A stretch of 64,000 nt of DNA from JAEUUM01 sp038326165 (GCA_038326165.1 JBBQJT010000009.1:1-64000), one strand, 5' to 3'; positions 27,813 through 37,113 are shown, numbered from the stretch's first letter. The notes: a model not told the origin generated them from the sequence alone. Translations and numbers: made by a program.

Positions 27813-29338
27813 AAACCTGGATCATCGTCATCATCATTCATTCGTGAGCCCATTAATATAGAGTTGCCACCAACTCCTTCATAACCTGTAGGTGGACGGT
27901 TGTAGCTGTCAAAGTCACCTCCTGTCCAATCTGTAAACTTGGCAAAAGTATCGATAAAACGCAATTTAACAGTACCTAAAGCTCCATTTCTATGCTTGGC
28001 TAGGATGATTTCGGCCATACCACGTGTGTCGTTGCCTTCTTCGTCTTCAGTTATTTTGTAGTATTCAGGCCTGTAAATAAAAGATACAATGTCTGCGTCT
28101 TGTTCAATGGCTCCGGATTCACGCAAATCTGAAAGCTGGGGACGCTTGGAATTGGCGCGTGTTTCGACAGAACGATTCAGCTGTGAAAGTGCTATTATTG
28201 GCACACTCAACTCTTTGGCAAGACCTTTGAGCGCTCTTGAAATACTACTAATTTCTTGTTCACGATTGCCACTGTCTCCACCGCCAGTTACCAATTGAAG
28301 GTAATCAATGATGATCAGTTGAATATCATGTTGACTTTTCAATCGACGACATTTGGCGCGCAATTCAAAAATATTTATACCTGGAGTATCATCAATAAAT
28401 ATTGGAACATCCGCAAGTTTTTCAATTGTCACCTGAAGCTGTTTCCATTCACTGTCATCGAGCCGGCCATTGCGGAGTTTACTTCCTTCCAATTCGGATT
28501 CAGAACTGATAAGCCTTTGCACCAGCTGCATGTTGGACATTTCAAGAGAAAAAACAGCAACGGCATTGTTGTAATCCATTGCAGCATTTCTGGCCAAACT
28601 CATGGTGAAAGCAGTCTTACCCATACCAGGACGAGCAGCCAAAATGATCAAATCTGAGCGTTGCCACCCTGAAGTCAATCGATCCAATTCAATAAATCCA
28701 GTAGGAATACCAGTAGTTCCCGAAGGAGTATCCGCCAAGGATTCCAATAACTTAATGGCTTGCGTAGCTAAAGTGCCAACACGTTCAAATCCTTTGGAAA
28801 GGTTGTTTTGAGTGATTTCAAATAGATTTTTTTCGGCAGTATCCAATAGATCGAATACATCTGTTGTTTCATCATAAGCGCTTTTGATTACATTGCTTGA
28901 TGTTTTGATCAGTTCGCGTAATATGGCTTTTTCGGAGATGATACGCGCATGGTATTCAATATTGGCAGATGAAGCTATTTTGTTGGTCAGTTCAACCAAA
29001 TAATAAGGCCCACCAATTTTTTCGAGATCACCGCTTTTTCTTAGCTCTTCAGTGACAGTCAGTAAATCAATAGGTTGTGCTTTCTCAAACAAGCGAATCA
29101 TGGCGCGGAAGATGATTTGATGGGCATCTTTGTAAAAAGTGGACTCCTTGAGGGTATCCATTACAATAGAAAGGGCTTCCTTTTCTATCAATATTGCACC
29201 CAGCACAGCTTCCTCAAGAGGAATAGCCTGAGGCGGAATTTTTCCAAAAACCAATTCGGACATTTGCTCGCTGGGCCGCGCTTGTTTTTTGTTAAAACTT
29301 CTGTTTTTACTAAGAATTGGTAAATCTTGGTCGCTCAT
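27809..29338 (-). CDS. dnaB: Replicative DNA helicase DnaB
   Basis: DnaB is the hexameric 5'-3' helicase that unwinds DNA at the replication fork and recruits primase. The 509-aa protein has the N-terminal primase-interacting domain (PQAIPLEEAVLGAIL near residue 36) and a RecA-type ATPase domain. Walker A is AARPGMGKTAF near 235, Walker B the hydrophobic stretch LIIIDYLQLV, then SQLNRSVE and DLRESGAIEQDAD. No intein is seen. A promoter and an inverted repeat resembling DnaA boxes lie upstream. Confidence 0.97.
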   Translation of the reverse strand: MSDQDLPILSKNRSFNKKQARPSEQMSELVFGKIPPQAIPLEEAVLGAILIEKEALSIVMDTLKESTFYKDAHQIIFRAMIRLFEKAQPIDLLTVTEELRKSGDLEKIGGPYYLVELTNKIASSANIEYHARIISEKAILRELIKTSSNVIKSAYDETTDVFDLLDTAEKNLFEITQNNLSKGFERVGTLATQAIKLLESLADTPSGTTGIPTGFIELDRLTSGWQRSDLIILAARPGMGKTAFTMSLARNAAMDYNNAVAVFSLEMSNMQLVQRLISSESELEGSKLRNGRLDDSEWKQLQVTIEKLADVPIFIDDTPGINIFELRAKCRRLKSQHDIQLIIIDYLQLVTGGGDSGNREQEISSISRALKGLAKELSVPIIALSQLNRSVETRANSKRPQLSDLRESGAIEQDADIVSFIYRPEYYKITEDEEGNDTRGMAEIILAKHRNGALGTVKLRFIDTFAKFTDWTGGDFDSYNRPPTGYEGVGGNSILMGSRMNDDDDDPGF

Positions 29339-29375
29339 GATAAATATAGGCGGGCGTTAATAATGCCGGTTTTCA

Positions 29376-29402
29376 CAAAAATAGCACATATAAACGGATC
29401 AA
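29376..29402 (-). promoter_or_regulatory. dnaB promoter
   Basis: On the minus strand TATTTTTG (29376-29383) fits TAnnTTTG, and TTG (29400-29402) lies 16 nt upstream. The predicted start is about 32 nt before the dnaB ATG. Confidence 0.55.
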
Positions 29403-29424
29403 TTGGAAAGCGACATTCAAATAG

Positions 29425-29472
29425 TGTTGATAAACATGTTAGTAATGTTGAAAAAACACTAGTTTATCAACA
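29425..29472. repeat. Inverted repeat upstream of dnaB, DnaA-box-like arms
   Basis: Arms TGTTGATAAAC (29425-29435) and GTTTATCAACA (29462-29472) are exact reverse complements 26 nt apart. Each contains TTATCAACA, one mismatch from the DnaA box TTATCCACA. A third near-match, TGATCCACA, is at 29507-29515. The rest of the 312-nt gap (29339-29650) is AT-rich and shows no coding sequence. It has only a short AAAGG / CCTTT hairpin near 29516-29529. Confidence 0.5.
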
Positions 29473-29650
29473 AACCGAAAGTAATTTTCAAAAAACAGAA
29501 TAGACTGATCCACACAAAGGCTTGCCTTTTCATTGTATATCAAGCAAAAAGCAAGGTTTAAATGTAGGGATGGTTTATAAAAAAAAAGATATATAAATAG
29601 AGTTGCGGTGTTGGGGTTTTTATGGCAGTCACAAACACGGAGCTTCCAGG

Positions 29651-30959
29651 TCACTTTTCTATTTCATGAAATATTTGCTTGATAGAAACCGCACATGAAA
29701 AATATCTATTGAGAATGCAGTGGACCAAAATTGAACTGTTTTGACCAGCTAAATTATTTATTGAATTTAGAAGTTTAATTGTCGGCTCAAATATTTTTGT
29801 AAGTATCGATCTGTTTTTGGTGAATATTTTAATATTGGCAACCATTTTGGGTTTGTATTCCATTTTTTGACCAGTACTGCTTATAAGGCTTGTATCAATC
29901 ACTATTGTTATAATATAATCTGCTGATCCAGCTTTTGAGTCCTTTTGAACTTTGAGAGGTAAAAGTGAAACTTGCGACACCTTTCCTGATATAAAACCGT
30001 AATCCAACAATGGATAGATTTGTGGCATCAGTTGAACTTCTACTCCATTATACACTCCAACCAAATCGGTAGATGGAATTTTTGCATAAGCCATTATTTT
30101 AGTTCTATGGATGTCTGGCACAATGGTACCCAACAACGAACCTGCGGTTAAATACTGTTTTGAACTGAACTTTTGTGCCCACACAAAATTACCAGAGGCT
30201 GGCGATATATAAAGGTTGATATTTTTCCATTCAGCTAGTTGATTTCTGCAATTTTAAGACAAATTCAAGACTTCAATTCGCATTTCAGCTAAAGTCTTTT
30301 TATACGTATCGATGGTTTTTGCCAGGAGTGCTTTTAGTTTTTCTATTCCGATTTCGTTTATTATTTTAGAACTTTTCATGATCTCAAGCTGTCTTGACTG
30401 GCTGAGATAGTTCGTTTCTTGTTTTTCAAAATCAGAGTCAGATAGAACGCCTTGTCTTAATAGAATTATATTACGGTCTCTTTCTTTTTTATTTAGATTT
30501 AGTTCTTTGGTATAAATTTGTATTTGCCTTTGTAGTGAATTGTTGAGGTCTATTGCTTTGTTTATTTCATTTGTAGTTTGGTTTATTTCTGATGAAAAAA
30601 ACGCAGAAGATAAAGCAGTCTTGTATAATCTTATGGCTTTTATAAATTGGTTCCATGAATCGCTAAATGTAATATGAGTGGTAGCACTGTCAATTGAAAA
30701 TAGTAACCATTCTTCATCTTTGTTTAAGCTTTCAACCATATCCAATACGTGTTGAATTTTTAAACTTTGTAGGTAGTTGATTGTGTTTTCGGTTACTGCC
30801 AAAAAGCTGCCTCTCTTGGCACCATCGTTGTCATTGGCAAACATACTATCTATCACCATTGATGACTTTGTGAATATTTCTATTGGTAGGTTTTGTTTAA
30901 CAATTATTCCTGCACAATGAGCAGTTTCTGGGTATTTATTAACTGAAGCTACTATAAAT
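29651..30959 (-). pseudogene. HlyD-family secretion adaptor, interrupted and truncated
   Basis: On the minus strand this is a membrane-fusion protein of the HlyD/bacteriocin-export type. Homology begins at the IS edge within the N-terminal membrane helix (FIVASVNKYPE) and runs on through the lipoyl half (NLPIEIFTKSS, GSFLAVTEN). The long coiled coil (codons 30859-30257) comes next, and a beta-barrel end (AEWKNINLYISPASGNFVWA). A TAA at 30254-30256 interrupts one continuous frame: the 23 codons between it and the GTG at 30184 still read as adaptor sequence. The first 20-30 codons are gone, removed by the IS element. The C-terminus runs about 30 residues past the usual family end. No ABC transporter or substrate gene remains nearby. 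Confidence 0.8.
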
Positions 30960-30971
30960 CCAGATTACGCA
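30960..30971 (+). repeat. IS left terminal inverted repeat
   Basis: CCAGATTACGCA, an exact inverse of 32349-32360. Confidence 0.9.
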
Positions 30972-31036
30972 ATGGAAATAAAAGCTTAATTTATGTGGTC
31001 ATAATCCTAATGCGTAGCATTAGAAAAAACAATGAT

Positions 31037-32355
31037 ATGGAATTTGATATAAGCTATACCAATAAAGAGATTACGCCTTGGGGTGGAATGATTTTTTTGA
31101 AGCAAATGCTGCAAAAAATGGGCTTTAGGTCTTTCATTGAATCCAATTCAGATTTACCCAAACCAGAATCAAACAGAGGTTATAAAACATCAATTATAAT
31201 TGAGAGTTTTATAACCAGCATTTGGTGCGGAGCCAATAGATGTATGCATACTGAAGTTACTCGCCATGATATGGCATTAGGAAAGATTTTGATTGGGAAG
31301 AAACACCTGCACAAGACACTTACAAAAGGTTTTTTTCAAAATTCACTCTAGCCATAAACCAAAAAGTAAGCGACCAATACTATTCATGGATTTTCGATAA
31401 TTTCAAATTCGACAATTTCACTTTAGATGTTGATTCCTCAGTAATGACCAGATATGGCCAGCAAGACGGAGCAAAGAAAGGCTATAATCCAGCCAAAAGA
31501 GGTCGTGCTTCGCATCATCCATTAATAGCATTTATTGTAGATGTAAAGCTTGTTGCCAATATGTGGCTGCGCAGTGGAAACACATCTTCTTCCAATAATT
31601 TTTTGGCTTTTTTAGAAGACACTTTATCAAAGCTAAAAAACAAAACGGTGAGTTTAATTCGTTTGGACAGTGGTTTTTTCAATAGTGATATTTTAGAATA
31701 TTTGGAAGTAAAGCCAATGGATTATATCATTGCCGTTAAGTTTACGCATCCATTCCAAAGACTAATTGACGAAAGTAAAAACTGGTTAGTTTTAGATAAA
31801 GGAATTGAAATTTGTGAGCAACTGTATCAAAGCCAATCATGGCTAAAGCCAAGAAGGATAGTCATTGTAAGACAACGAATAAAAGACAGACCACAAGCCC
31901 CTAGCAAGCAATTAAGCCTTTTTATGGAAGAAGAAATTTACAAAAATTATCGTTATTCAGCCTACGTAACCAGCATAAGATTAGCTCCTGCCGAAATATG
32001 GAGACTATACAGAGGCAGAGCCGAAGCAGAGAATAGAATTAAAGAATTGAAGTATGATTTTGGCTTTGACAGTTTTAATCTCAAAGACTTTTATGCGACC
32101 GAAGCTGCTTTGAAATGCGCAATGCGAGCATATAACTTAATGGCTTTATTCAGGACGTTTGTACTGCAGGAAAAAACACAAAAAACCTTATCAACACTTC
32201 GATACAGAGCGTTTGCTATAGGCGCATACTTTGAAAAAGCAAACAACAAATTGGTCCTGAAAATAGCGCTCAACAGAAAACGTAGAGCGTGGTTCTCGGG
32301 ATTGTGGAATCATTCAAAGGCGTTTGAATATCCTTTAGTTTTTTCTAATGCGTAA
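31037..32355 (+). pseudogene. IS1380-family transposase, frameshifted
   Basis: The DDE transposase would be about 440 aa from the ATG at 31037 (MEFDISYTNKEITPWGG). Reading breaks at a run of four Ts (31287-31290). Before it the frame gives HDMALGKIL, after it, in the -1 frame, DFDWEETPAQDTYKRFFSKF. One extra T would restore GKIFDWEETP, so a single-base loss is the simplest reading. The catalytic residues lie in TLDVDSSV, LIRLDSGFF and RGRAEAENRIKELKYDF. The stop codon lies inside the right terminal repeat. No slippery heptamer suggests programmed frameshifting. A homopolymer sequencing error is the main alternative. Confidence 0.82.
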
Positions 32356-32360
32356 TCTGG
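32349..32360 (-). repeat. IS right terminal inverted repeat
   Basis: TGCGTAATCTGG, the exact complement of the left end. It includes the transposase TAA stop. Confidence 0.9.
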
Positions 32361-32966
32361 GTTAAAAGAACAGTTGTAGGATTGGTATTATCAAAACAAA
32401 ACTTTTTAAACAAAAGCTAGAAGGGTGCTGCTACTATCCGCTTTTGAATCGTACCACGCAAAATGCTAATGGATTTTGTGCTAAAGGTTTTCGCGTCTCC
32501 GGAGTTGAAAACCGTTTTTTCTGGCAAAATCTTTGGTGGGTTTTGTGAAGTTATAGGTGGTGCGTCAAAATTATTTTTGGTAAAAGTTCTAGGATTTGTT
32601 TGAAAATCGGCTGACTGACAAAATGTTTTGCGTTACTTTGATTCATCATTTTTGGTTTTATTTTTGCAAACCAAAAACACAACAATGACGGGAAGCTGGA
32701 TCTGCCGCCCTCCTTTATAACTTTAGTCGGTTAGAAGTTACTAACTATAAACATTGCTGATATCAAATTACAAATGCAACTTTTTGGTCAAACAATAGAC
32801 CATTCATTTCAAAGATTGGCGAATTATACATAAGCCCTTTTCTTGGTCTCTGTGATACCCATATGTTTGTTCTTGAGTGCCAGAAACGATGCAATCAAAA
32901 AAATAGTTTTGATGTGACCTTGTGGAATTTCCCCATTTTTTGCGTCTATGTATAAAATGAAGGTTT
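32361..32966. other. 606-bp stretch without a convincing gene
   Basis: Between the IS and radC no ORF has family support. On the plus strand a stop-free stretch (about 32375-32547) includes NANGFCAKGFRVSG, which vaguely recalls the C-terminus of formylglycine-generating-enzyme-like proteins, but it has no start codon. A good promoter (32637-32666) leads to an 11-codon ORF from the ATG at 32685. On the minus strand, from about 32936, MGKFHKVTSKLFF ends at a T-run. A shifted frame then reads LIASFLALKNKHMGITETKK, as in a small broken gene. The stretch may be debris from the rearrangement that removed the HlyD N-terminus. Confidence 0.5.
32637..32666 (+). promoter_or_regulatory. Promoter with canonical spacing upstream of radC
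   Basis: TTTG (32637-32640) and TATTTTTG (32659-32666) are separated by 18 nt, the best match to the Bacteroidota consensus in the window. It would give radC an unusually long leader of about 290 nt or drive a short unknown transcript. Confidence 0.55.
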
Positions 32967-33662
32967 ATGACATACAGCGCAACACAATCCATTAAATTTT
33001 GGGCGGAGGAAGATCGACCAAGAGAAAAGATGCTCAACAAAGGAAAAAATGCTTTGTCCAATGCTGAATTGATTGCCATCCTATTGGGTTCTGGTTCTCG
33101 CAATGAGAGTGCCGTGTCTTTGGCACAGAGGATCCTGGCCTCCATTGGGAATGATTTAAACGAATTGGGAAAGATTGACCTAAAATTCTTGACTGTCTTC
33201 AAAGGAATGGGTGAGGCTAAGTCGCTTAATTTACTGGCCGCATTGGAATTGGGAAGACGAAGGAAAGATTCTATAGTTGCGGCTAAGCCTGTTATCAACT
33301 CCAGCCAATCTGCATTTGAATATTTATTCCCCGTTATGGCTGACCTGCCGACGGAGGAATTCTGGATAATTCTCCTGAGTCAGAGCAACAAGGTCATCAA
33401 TATGATTCAAATAAGCACAGGAGGAATAGCTGGAACCATTGCGGATCCAAGAATTATTCTGCGTGAAGCGCTACAATACCGTGCTGTTGGCCTTATACTT
33501 TGCCACAATCACCCATCTGGAAATCTGAAACCAAGTGAAATGGATATTCGTCTGACTATTAAGATCAAATCCGCTTGCGAACTACTTGATGTTAGATTAC
33601 AAGATCATTTGATCGTTGGAGATAAGTCTTACTATTCATTTGCCGACGAAGGACAATTGTAG
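32967..33662 (+). CDS. radC: RadC/JAMM-domain protein
   Basis: This 231-aa protein has an N-terminal helix-hairpin-helix region (about 1-100; LNKGKNALSNAELIAILLGSGS) and a C-terminal MPN/JAMM metalloprotease-like fold. The metal motif LCHNHPSGNLKPSEMD lies near residues 178-193. RadC was named for a DNA repair phenotype later traced to another gene, and its true substrate is unknown. It often travels with mobile elements but is also a common core gene in Bacteroidota. It converges with ileS. Confidence 0.93.
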   Translation: MTYSATQSIKFWAEEDRPREKMLNKGKNALSNAELIAILLGSGSRNESAVSLAQRILASIGNDLNELGKIDLKFLTVFKGMGEAKSLNLLAALELGRRRKDSIVAAKPVINSSQSAFEYLFPVMADLPTEEFWIILLSQSNKVINMIQISTGGIAGTIADPRIILREALQYRAVGLILCHNHPSGNLKPSEMDIRLTIKIKSACELLDVRLQDHLIVGDKSYYSFADEGQL

Positions 33663-33716
33663 CAACAATTGCAAAAAGCTTTAAGACTTTTCAAGTCATT
33701 ATAACTCGGAAAGTCT
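33654..33716. terminator. Two hairpins between radC and ileS
   Basis: CAATTGT / ACAATTG (33654-33671, 4-nt loop) spans the radC stop. AGACTTT / AAAGTCT (33684-33716) follows. Neither has a strong T-run, so termination of the converging genes is plausible only. Confidence 0.3.
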
Positions 33717-33723
33717 GGTAACT

Positions 33724-36700
33724 TTAAACTTTCTCAATCTGCAAGTTAATATTGACCCCTTCAAAAAGTTCTAGCTCTTCACCCACTGCAGATTCTGAAA
33801 AAATTAATTCATTTGCAAGGGTTTCAGAGTTTACATAATCTATGTATTCTGACAAATAGTGTCGAATATTCTGATCTGCAAATATCTGAATACGAATGCG
33901 ATCGGTAACAGATAGTTCCATAGCTTTTCTCACATTCTGGATTCTGTTGATCACTTCTCTTGCCGTCCCCTCAGCCAAAAGCTCATCAGTTAAACCAATA
34001 TCTAAGGCAACTGACAATCCTCGATCTGTTGCAACTTGCCACCCTGGAATATCTTCGTAACTTATTTCAACATCTTCCAATGTGATAACATAGTTGGTGC
34101 CATCCAGTGACAGAGCCAATTCACCACCCTTTTCAAGTTTTGCAATATCCTCTTTGGCCAACAGTGGAATTTGATCGGCTGCGGCCTTCATGTCTTTGCC
34201 CAATCTTCTTCCCAATGTTTTGAAATTGGCCTTGACTTTTTTACTAATCAGTCCGTCTGTATCTTCAACGAATTCGATTGATTTGATGTTCACCTCGGAT
34301 TTAATCAAATCGCTCACTGAATTGATTTGAGCAGCAAATTCATCATCAATGATTGGCAACAATATTTTATGCAATGGCTGCCTCACTCTGATCATTTCCT
34401 TCTTCCGTATTGACAGCACCAATGAACTGATCCGCTGTGCATAATCCATTCTTTGTTCCAATAATTGGTCGATCAAAGAACTATTGGATACAGGAAACTG
34501 AGCCAAATGAACTGACTCAAAAGGTTCTAACTTGCTTGTGTCGTTGAGTTGTTTGTAGAGCCATTCTGCAAAAAACGGTGCGATTGGTGCCATTAATTTG
34601 GAAACTGTTATCATGCATTCATACAAGGTATGGTAAGCACTTAACTTATCAGTACTGATTTCTCCTTTCCAAAATCTTCTGCGGCTCAATCTGACAAACC
34701 AATTGCTCAGGTGTTCGTCAACAAATTCCTGTATCGCTCTTCCTGCGTTGGTAGGCTCATAATCAGCAAAGCTACTGTGCACACTATTGGTTAATGTATG
34801 TAGTTTGCTCAATATCCACTTATCGATATCCGGACGTTCTGCATAATCAGGAACATCGCTCTTTCCATCAAACGAATCAACGTTGGCATACAAAGCAAAG
34901 AATGAATAGGTATTGTATAATGTTCCAAAAAATTTTCGGCGAACTTCATCAATGCCCTCCAGGTCGAACTTCAAATTGTCCCATGGCTGTGCATTCGTAA
35001 TCATATACCATCGCGTAGCATCGGCACCATATTTATCAATGGTTTGAAACGGTTCGACTGTATTTCCGAGTCTCTTCGACATTTTACGGCCAAACTTATC
35101 TTGAACCAAGCCATTTGAAACTACATTCTTGTAAGCGATACTATCAAAAGCCATAACAGCTATAGCGTGTAGCGTGAAAAACCAGCCTCGAGTTTGGTCT
35201 ACTCCTTCCGCAATAAAATCAGCTGGAAAATTGGCTTGAAATTTTTCATGATTCTCAAACGGATAGTGCCACTGTGCATAAGGCATAGATCCACTATCGA
35301 ACCACACATCAATCAAATCGGTTTCTCTAAACATAGATTCTCCTGAATCTGTTACCAATATTAAACTGTCTATAAATGGTCGGTGAAGATCATCCGGCAC
35401 AATTTGATTCAAACCAAGCACTTGATTTGCTTTTTGAATTTCTTGGCTCAGTTGTTCAATGGATCCAATACATATTTCGGCTACATTGTCCTTTGTTCTC
35501 CAAATTGGCAAGGGAATTCCCCAAAAACGAGACCGAGATAAATTCCAATCTTGAAGGTTCTCCAACCAGTTGGCAAATCGGCCTTGTCCAGTACTTGCAG
35601 GTTTCCAATTGATTGTTTTGTTCAATTCAATCATTCGGTCTTTTACCGCGGTAGTTTTAATGAACCAACTATCCAGCGGGTAATACAACACCGGTTTGTC
35701 AGTTCTCCAACAATGTGGATAATTGTGAACGAACTTCTGAATATTGAAAGCTTTTCCTTCCTGCTTTAATTTGACAGCAATATCTACATCTACCGAAACA
35801 TAATTGGGGTCATCTACATAATCCTTCACATACCTTCCGGCAAATTCACCAACTTCTTTGGTAAATCTACCTTGCTTATCTACTAAGGTCAATGAACCAA
35901 TACCATTGGTACGAGCCACACGCATATCATCAGCGCCAAAAGACGGCGCGGTATGAACAACTCCAGTTCCATCTTCCGTAGTTACAAAATCTCCCAACAA
36001 TATTCTAAACGCTTCACCGTCCTCAGGAATGGCATAAGGAAGTAACTGCTCATAAGCCATGCCTTCAAGTTGTTTCCCTTGAAATGCTTCAGAGCGTGAA
36101 ATTTCTTCTGCTTTCTTTGGACCAAACCAGTTGTTGACCAAATCCTCAGCGATGATTACACTGATGGGATCCTTTAAATATGGATTTGTGGTCTTAATTT
36201 TTACGTATTTGATCTTGCCTCCTACAGTCAAGGCCGTGTTAGAAGGTAGCGTCCAAGGCGTGGTCGTCCATGCAAGTACCTTGACATCTTCATTCGGATC
36301 ATCAAAAAGAAACTGAGATTTGTCGTTAAGAACGAGCTTAAACATTGCCACCATTGAAGTATCAGTTACTTCACGGTAAGCTCCAGGTTGATTCAGTTCG
36401 TGTGTGCTAAGACCAGTTCCAGCAGCTGGAGAATATGGCTGGATAGAATAACCCTTATAGAGTAAATTCTTATTGTACAATATGCTCAACAAGTTCCAAA
36501 CTGATTCAATATACTCGTTTTCGAAGGTGATATAAGGATTTTCTAGATCTACCCAGTATCCCATTTTTCGGGTGATACTGTCCCAGTCATTTTTAAAACG
36601 CATGACCATTTCACGACACTTCTTATTGTACTCTTCTATACTGATGGAAGAGCCAATATCCTCTTTGGTAATGCCTAATTCTTTTTCTACACTCAATTCA

Positions 36701-36972
36701 ATGGGCAGTCCATGCGTGTCCCAGCCACCTTTTCGGTCAACTCTTTGTCCCAACATTGAGTGGTACCTGCAGAACAAATCTTTTACCGTTCTTGACATCA
36801 CATGGTGAATACCAGGAAGGCCGTTGGCACTTGGAGGCCCCTCATAAAATACATAAGGATCCTTTGCATCTTTTTGATTGATGCTCTTATTGAAAATATC
36901 ATTAGATTCCCAAAACGCTAAAATATCTTTATCTATTCCAGGCAAATCTAATCCTTTGTGTTCCTTGTACAT
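33724..36972 (-). CDS. ileS: Isoleucyl-tRNA synthetase (IleRS2-like, GIHH motif)
   Basis: This 1082-aa class I synthetase charges tRNA-Ile. Seen in order are the catalytic N-terminus (YEGPPSANGLPGIHHVMSR), the CP1 editing domain (about 190-400; WTTTPWTLPSN), KMSKRLGN, the anticodon-binding domain and a long C-terminal extension. The length and extension match the eukaryote-like type 2 enzyme (IleRS2), which is naturally mupirocin-tolerant. The class signature HxGH is replaced by Gly54-Ile55-His56-His57. This GXHH form has been described in a subset of IleRS2 enzymes, where it raises mupirocin resistance much further. It appears to be the only ileS here, hence a housekeeping copy, although the rest of the genome is not visible. 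Confidence 0.96.
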   Translation of the reverse strand: MYKEHKGLDLPGIDKDILAFWESNDIFNKSINQKDAKDPYVFYEGPPSANGLPGIHHVMSRTVKDLFCRYHSMLGQRVDRKGGWDTHGLPIELSVEKELGITKEDIGSSISIEEYNKKCREMVMRFKNDWDSITRKMGYWVDLENPYITFENEYIESVWNLLSILYNKNLLYKGYSIQPYSPAAGTGLSTHELNQPGAYREVTDTSMVAMFKLVLNDKSQFLFDDPNEDVKVLAWTTTPWTLPSNTALTVGGKIKYVKIKTTNPYLKDPISVIIAEDLVNNWFGPKKAEEISRSEAFQGKQLEGMAYEQLLPYAIPEDGEAFRILLGDFVTTEDGTGVVHTAPSFGADDMRVARTNGIGSLTLVDKQGRFTKEVGEFAGRYVKDYVDDPNYVSVDVDIAVKLKQEGKAFNIQKFVHNYPHCWRTDKPVLYYPLDSWFIKTTAVKDRMIELNKTINWKPASTGQGRFANWLENLQDWNLSRSRFWGIPLPIWRTKDNVAEICIGSIEQLSQEIQKANQVLGLNQIVPDDLHRPFIDSLILVTDSGESMFRETDLIDVWFDSGSMPYAQWHYPFENHEKFQANFPADFIAEGVDQTRGWFFTLHAIAVMAFDSIAYKNVVSNGLVQDKFGRKMSKRLGNTVEPFQTIDKYGADATRWYMITNAQPWDNLKFDLEGIDEVRRKFFGTLYNTYSFFALYANVDSFDGKSDVPDYAERPDIDKWILSKLHTLTNSVHSSFADYEPTNAGRAIQEFVDEHLSNWFVRLSRRRFWKGEISTDKLSAYHTLYECMITVSKLMAPIAPFFAEWLYKQLNDTSKLEPFESVHLAQFPVSNSSLIDQLLEQRMDYAQRISSLVLSIRKKEMIRVRQPLHKILLPIIDDEFAAQINSVSDLIKSEVNIKSIEFVEDTDGLISKKVKANFKTLGRRLGKDMKAAADQIPLLAKEDIAKLEKGGELALSLDGTNYVITLEDVEISYEDIPGWQVATDRGLSVALDIGLTDELLAEGTAREVINRIQNVRKAMELSVTDRIRIQIFADQNIRHYLSEYIDYVNSETLANELIFSESAVGEELELFEGVNINLQIEKV

Positions 36973-37113
36973 GCTTTGAATCTTAAAATGAAGCGCAAAT
37001 TTACGATTGAAACGATACCAATCATTAGCAGTTGCACATTACAGCTGTTTTATTCCCGTTTTCTGAGATTTTTTAGTGCATTTGTACTATCTTCGGTATA
37101 TAAATTATCAGCA

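Larger units (their letters stand above)
30960..32360 (+). mobile_element. IS1380-family insertion sequence
   Basis: This 1401-bp element is bounded by exact 12-bp terminal inverted repeats (CCAGATTACGCA at the left, its complement TGCGTAATCTGG at the right). Partial matching continues to about 22 bp. It encodes one DDE transposase of the IS1380 type. The bases just outside (left AAAT, right GTTA) do not match as the 4-bp target duplication expected for this family. The insertion is therefore either old or followed by a rearrangement. It sits in the membrane-helix codons of a HlyD-type gene. Confidence 0.88.

Noticed and set aside
29439..29654. 71-aa minus-strand frame upstream of the HlyD remnant
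   Set aside because: It is low-complexity, without homology-like motifs, and lies downstream of the adaptor gene in AT-rich DNA.
29715..29745. Possible second IS end near the HlyD C-terminus (GGTCAAAACAG ... TTGGTCCAC on the plus strand)
   Set aside because: It has an imperfect symmetric look, but there is no partner copy in the window and no transposase fragment.
32804..33298. 164-aa minus-strand open frame
   Set aside because: Most of it is antisense to radC, which has clear family motifs. Only the part beyond radC may be gene debris.
35713..35722. Exact DnaA box (TGTGGATAA on the plus strand)
   Set aside because: It is a single copy inside ileS codons, expected by chance, and no cluster surrounds it.
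36958..37113. N-terminal extension of the beta-CASP nuclease
   Set aside because: It overlaps the divergent ileS start and does not resemble the family. The ATG at 37114 gives the usual N-terminus.
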